Assembly (NCBI GenBank): GCA_003489165.1
Contig: DNJG01000052.1
Location: 1 to 16,364, forward strand
DNA: 16,364 nt
Source of the DNA: Nitrospinota bacterium
Lineage (GTDB): Bacteria > Nitrospinota > Nitrospinia > UBA9942
Direction: 5' to 3'
In this document: piece by piece, positions 13,736 to 16,364 of the stretch
How positions within the stretch are numbered: position 1 is the first letter of the stretch
Layout: every line of letters begins with the position of its first letter
Translations under genes and position numbers: made by a program
Notes under the pieces: model-generated
Database searches by the model: none
Told to the model about the DNA's origin: nothing
What the model saw: only the letters and a program-made list of their open reading frames with translations

Positions 13736-15481
13736 TCATTGCTTGCTCTTTGCACACCTAAAGCCAACATCTATATCTCTATATGTAGGTGGCGAATATT
13801 TAATATTTGCCACCTTGACTTCTTCTGCGTTTGACCTAAAAGACCCGCCTCGTAATATTTTATAGCTACCTCCGTGAAAAGGGAGTTCAGCCTCTCCTAC
13901 TTTTTTTTCATATTCACTATCTGTCCACTCCTTTACATTCCCAGCCATGTCATAAATCCCGTAAGGACTTTTGCCAGCCTCAAAACTTCCTGCAGGGGTC
14001 AACCTCTCAAAACCTGCCTCATCGCTGTTTAAAAGCTCACTCTTGAATATCTTTCCCCATGGATATTCAAATCCCTCATTCCCTCGAGCAGCCTTGTCCC
14101 ATTCTTCTTTGGTAGGAAGACGCTTACTGATGGATTTGCAATACATAGCCGCCATATACCAATCCACATTTACAACAGGGTAGTTATCCTTCCCTTCATC
14201 ATATACCCCCTTTTTCCAGTGGGGGGGCAGAGGAAGGTTAAGGTTCCCATCAAGAAATTTCTTATATTGAGCGTTAGTTACCTCATATTTATCTATATAG
14301 AACCTATCAACAAAAACCATTTCATCATATTTCTTGATTCCCTCCTTATTCCATACTTCTCTCCCCTTTTGATGCAATTTCAAATATAACTTAATGTTAT
14401 TAATCTTTTTGTATATTACATCTTCCTTTGATAGATATTTTGCCGCCCTCTCAAGATAGCCAATGCCATCTTTGTATTGCCCCTTGTAAAAGCTTATCTC
14501 TGCGAGTTGCCTATATGCATTCGTATCCTGTGAATTTAGACGAATCGTCTCTTTATATTCTGTCTCTGCCTCGTCTATAAACCTGCCATGCTTATCGCTA
14601 ATATATAGTGAGGCAAGACTGGAATGTGCCTTCCAATCATTTGGATTTTTTTCAACTGCCTCCTTTGCTTTAAGCATTGCAGCATCCCTCTCCTTCTTCT
14701 CCTTTGCAAGAGATATTAATTTCATGACCATGAGGTCATCAGGTTTAAACTTGAGAGCATTCTGCCATGCTGATATTGCCTCATCTATCTTGTCAATTGC
14801 TCTATATACTGCACCAATGGAGAAATATGTCCTGGAATCGGTTGAATTATATTTTACGGCAAGCTCAAATTCTTTAGCTGCCTTTTCATACTCCTTCTCC
14901 TTATAAAATTTCTGCCCTTCCTTATAATGCTTTGCCCATTTTTCTATATCCATAGATACATCACCCGTGCCTTTTTCCTTTTCAATCATCTTAAGCATAT
15001 CCCATATAAATTTGTTTTCAGGCTCTATCTCAAGGGCACTACGCCAATAAAAGTGTGCTCTATGTTTTTTACCCACCTTATAATATGCCATACCCAGTGA
15101 TTGCAGATTATCAATATCATCAGGCTTTATTGACATCACCTCTAAAAATTCCTGAGCTGCCTCCTCATTCTTTCCCATGGTCATATATGCAACACCTAAT
15201 TTATGGCGTTCCTTCCATCTTGTCGGGTCTTCTTTAAGTAAATCCTTCAACCGCACTATTTCCTTCTCATGTTCTGCCTTTATTTTCTCGCTACTATCCA
15301 CTTTCTTGTCTTCAGATTGACAACCTGAAAGAAGGACAACAAAAAACAAAACATAAACCACAGAGGACACAGACAATAAAAAAATTAAAATATTTTTTAT
15401 CTCTATTTTATCTGTGTAAATCTGTATCCCATTTATGTACCTTTTTTCTGCTTTCTCTGTGTTTAAATCTTCCTTTTTCAA
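13736..15481 (-). CDS. TPR lipoprotein with C-terminal SUMF1/FGE-fold domain
   Basis: From TTG at 15481 the protein has 581 residues. A long n-region and membrane segment end in the lipobox LLSGC (Cys54), so it is probably a lipoprotein. Several TPR-type helical repeats cover about 80-365, with clear units such as WKERHKLGVAYMTMGKNEEAAQEFLE. The C-terminal 190 residues form an FGE-sulfatase/SUMF1 (C-type-lectin-like) domain: FYIDKYEVTNAQYKKFL, YPVVNVDWYMAAMYCK, KRLPTKEEWDKAARG, YGIYDMAGNVKEWT, LRGGSF and VGFRCAK. The usual opening strand with IPGGEFxMGS is missing. The cysteine pair of real FGE after RGGSF is absent, so formylglycine formation is not expected. TTG overlaps the upstream TGA (TTGA) and has AAAGGA six bases upstream. 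An ATG at 15499 is the alternative. The partner is probably the adjacent SUMF1-fold gene. Confidence 0.9.
   Translation of the reverse strand: MKKEDLNTEKAEKRYINGIQIYTDKIEIKNILIFLLSVSSVVYVLFFVVLLSGCQSEDKKVDSSEKIKAEHEKEIVRLKDLLKEDPTRWKERHKLGVAYMTMGKNEEAAQEFLEVMSIKPDDIDNLQSLGMAYYKVGKKHRAHFYWRSALEIEPENKFIWDMLKMIEKEKGTGDVSMDIEKWAKHYKEGQKFYKEKEYEKAAKEFELAVKYNSTDSRTYFSIGAVYRAIDKIDEAISAWQNALKFKPDDLMVMKLISLAKEKKERDAAMLKAKEAVEKNPNDWKAHSSLASLYISDKHGRFIDEAETEYKETIRLNSQDTNAYRQLAEISFYKGQYKDGIGYLERAAKYLSKEDVIYKKINNIKLYLKLHQKGREVWNKEGIKKYDEMVFVDRFYIDKYEVTNAQYKKFLDGNLNLPLPPHWKKGVYDEGKDNYPVVNVDWYMAAMYCKSISKRLPTKEEWDKAARGNEGFEYPWGKIFKSELLNSDEAGFERLTPAGSFEAGKSPYGIYDMAGNVKEWTDSEYEKKVGEAELPFHGGSYKILRGGSFRSNAEEVKVANIKYSPPTYRDIDVGFRCAKSKQ
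15353..15417. repeat. CACAGAGG-type repeat in the TPR lipoprotein signal region
   Basis: ataaaccacagaggacacag (15353-15372), read in the coding direction, encodes Ser-Val-Ser-Ser-Val-Val-Tyr of the membrane segment. acacaga (15367-15373) pairs with tctgtgt (15411-15417) as an inverted repeat around an AT-rich middle. The element resembles 16249-16275 in the upstream gene, in the same reading frame. Confidence 0.75.
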
Positions 15482-16344
15482 TTGGCATCCTTTGCGCATC
15501 TAAATCCCATTGTCCTGTGCTTTTTCTCAGGCACAGCGAAATTTCTGCTTGTACATCTTGCGGTAAGATAACTTGTCAACCATGCTCCGCCCCTTATCAC
15601 CCTGTTTTGCTCTCCAAATGTCTCTCTTTTGAGAGTTGAGGTTGGGTAAGGATTATACCAGGAAGCTGTCCATTCCATTGCATTACCTGACATATCATAA
15701 ACACCATAAGAAGAGCGGTCTTCGGGAAATGAGCCTACAGCCTGCGACCATTTGAGTTCAAGCTCATGTGTATTAACAAAGGAAGTGATAAAAGAATTCC
15801 CAAAACTCCATCGCCTTCCATCACCACCACGACATGATTTCTCCCATTCTGCCTCTGTGGGAAGCCTCTTGTCTGCCCATTTGCAGTAGGCTTCAGCATC
15901 ATACCATGTAACATTAACTACAGGATGATTATCCTCACCTGTTGGATAACTACCATTTCTCCAGTTATAGGGTGCATCTGGCGCCACACTATCTACAGGC
16001 GGCTCCCGTCCTGTTGCATCAAGAAATTTCTTGTATTGGGCATTTATAACCTCATATCTATCAATATAGAATCCCTTTACCATGACAATATGCAAGGGTA
16101 TCTCGTCAACACCAACCTCCAAACCTATCCTTCCATCGCCGCCATCATCTCCATGCTCCAGCTTGCCCTTGCTTCCCATCTTAAATTCACCTTCCGGTAT
16201 ATATACCATCCCATCTATTTCTGAAGCTATGCCCCTGTTAAAGAAAATATAAACCACGAAGGACACGAAGATCACAGAGATTATAAATCCTAAAATTATT
16301 TTTTCCCTTGTCTTCTTCACGGTTAAAATCAGATTTTTGTTCAT
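15478..16344 (-). CDS. Membrane-anchored SUMF1/FGE-fold protein
   Basis: The protein has 288 residues. A basic N-terminus and one hydrophobic helix (about 17-35, anchor or signal) precede a full-length SUMF1/FGE-sulfatase domain (46-285). It contains MVYIPEGEFKMGS (46-58), FYIDRYEVINAQYKKFLD (92-109), HPVVNVTWYDAEAYCKW (140-156), KRLPTEAEWEKSCRGGDG (159-176), YGVYDMSGNAMEWT (213-226), VIRGGAW (249-255) and MGFRCAK (279-285). In true formylglycine-generating enzymes two cysteines follow RGGSF. Here the first is Thr257 and only Cys264 lies nearby, off register, so it is probably not an FGE enzyme. Related non-FGE members act in binding or modification. The start is ATG at 16344 with no Shine-Dalgarno. 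Upstream sequence is cut by the window edge. It overlaps the next gene by 4 bases. Confidence 0.92.
   Translation of the reverse strand: MNKNLILTVKKTREKIILGFIISVIFVSFVVYIFFNRGIASEIDGMVYIPEGEFKMGSKGKLEHGDDGGDGRIGLEVGVDEIPLHIVMVKGFYIDRYEVINAQYKKFLDATGREPPVDSVAPDAPYNWRNGSYPTGEDNHPVVNVTWYDAEAYCKWADKRLPTEAEWEKSCRGGDGRRWSFGNSFITSFVNTHELELKWSQAVGSFPEDRSSYGVYDMSGNAMEWTASWYNPYPTSTLKRETFGEQNRVIRGGAWLTSYLTARCTSRNFAVPEKKHRTMGFRCAKDAN
16249..16280. repeat. ACACGAAGG-type repeat encoding the membrane helix
   Basis: ataaaccacgaaggacacga (16249-16268) continues into agatcacagaga (16269-16280). Read in the coding direction it gives about residues 22-32 of the anchor helix, including Phe-Val-Ser-Phe-Val-Val-Tyr. 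It matches 15353-15374 at 17 of 22 bases. Confidence 0.75.
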
Positions 16345-16364
16345 GCATAAATTATAAAATCTCT

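Noticed and set aside
1085..16224. Many plus-strand open frames of 60-116 codons
   Set aside because: All lie antisense to well-recognised genes, have no family motifs, and arise from low stop density opposite AT-rich coding sequence.
15478..16344. Active formylglycine-generating enzyme
   Set aside because: The cysteine pair after RGGSF is missing in this protein and in the TPR fusion, and no sulfatase gene is nearby.
10553..16344. Insertion sequence, prophage or integrated element
   Set aside because: No transposase, integrase, terminal inverted repeats with target duplications, or tRNA gene was found.
16351..16356. TATAAT (minus strand) just upstream of the first gene as a promoter -10, giving a near-leaderless transcript
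   Set aside because: The window ends before any -35 can be seen, and TATAAT is common in AT-rich DNA.

Overview
This window is one long minus-strand gene cluster with sixteen genes and no convincing plus-strand gene. Eleven genes encode a near-complete type II secretion system (T2SS). Five more, upstream in the same transcription direction, encode predicted exported proteins. The T2SS secretin, pseudopilins and a lipoprotein signal point to a Gram-negative (diderm) bacterium. The DNA is AT-rich, GTG and TTG starts are frequent, and TGA is used as a stop, so the code is standard. I cannot name the species. The fused PilM/PilN-type GspL, the PDZ-less GspC and the word-like intergenic repeats would fit an environmental lineage such as Nitrospirota or a deltaproteobacterial-type phylum, but that is inference.

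Layout in the direction of transcription (right to left). First comes an accessory block: a membrane-anchored SUMF1/FGE-fold protein (15478-16344), a TPR lipoprotein with a C-terminal SUMF1/FGE-fold domain (13736-15481), an exported rhodanese-like protein (13226-13681), an exported staphylococcal-nuclease-like protein (12709-13224) and a 14-blade WD40 protein (10553-12712). The T2SS follows: gspF, gspG, gspH, gspI, gspJ, gspK, gspL, gspM, gspC, gspD and gspE, with gspE cut by the left edge just after its Walker A motif. The order F-G-H-I-J-K-L-M-C-D-E is a permutation of the classical C-to-M order. Spacing is tight: 1 to 133 bp, or overlaps of 4 to 29 bp. No intrinsic terminator was seen, so one polycistronic unit is likely. 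No gspO (prepilin peptidase) or gspN is in the window.

How the genes would work together: GspE powers the inner-membrane platform of GspF, GspL and GspM. GspG with GspH, I, J and K form the pseudopilus, and GspC links the platform to the GspD secretin. The five accessory proteins are all predicted to leave the cytoplasm. Three enzyme folds among them have lost key catalytic residues: rhodanese Cys to Asp, the nuclease Glu43 and Arg87 equivalents, and the FGE cysteine pair in both SUMF1 domains. Together with TPR and WD40 repeats they look more like a binding or assembly module, or T2SS cargo, than a metabolic pathway.

The most unusual feature is a set of short-period degenerate repeats (periods 6, 7, 8 and about 9, many folding into inverted pairs) at gene junctions. 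They run over the start codons and into coding sequence. They supply pseudopilin leader peptides (GspG, GspH, GspK), the hydrophobic cores of signal peptides (GspD, nuclease-like protein) and membrane segments (both SUMF1-fold proteins), plus a leader extension on the WD40 protein.
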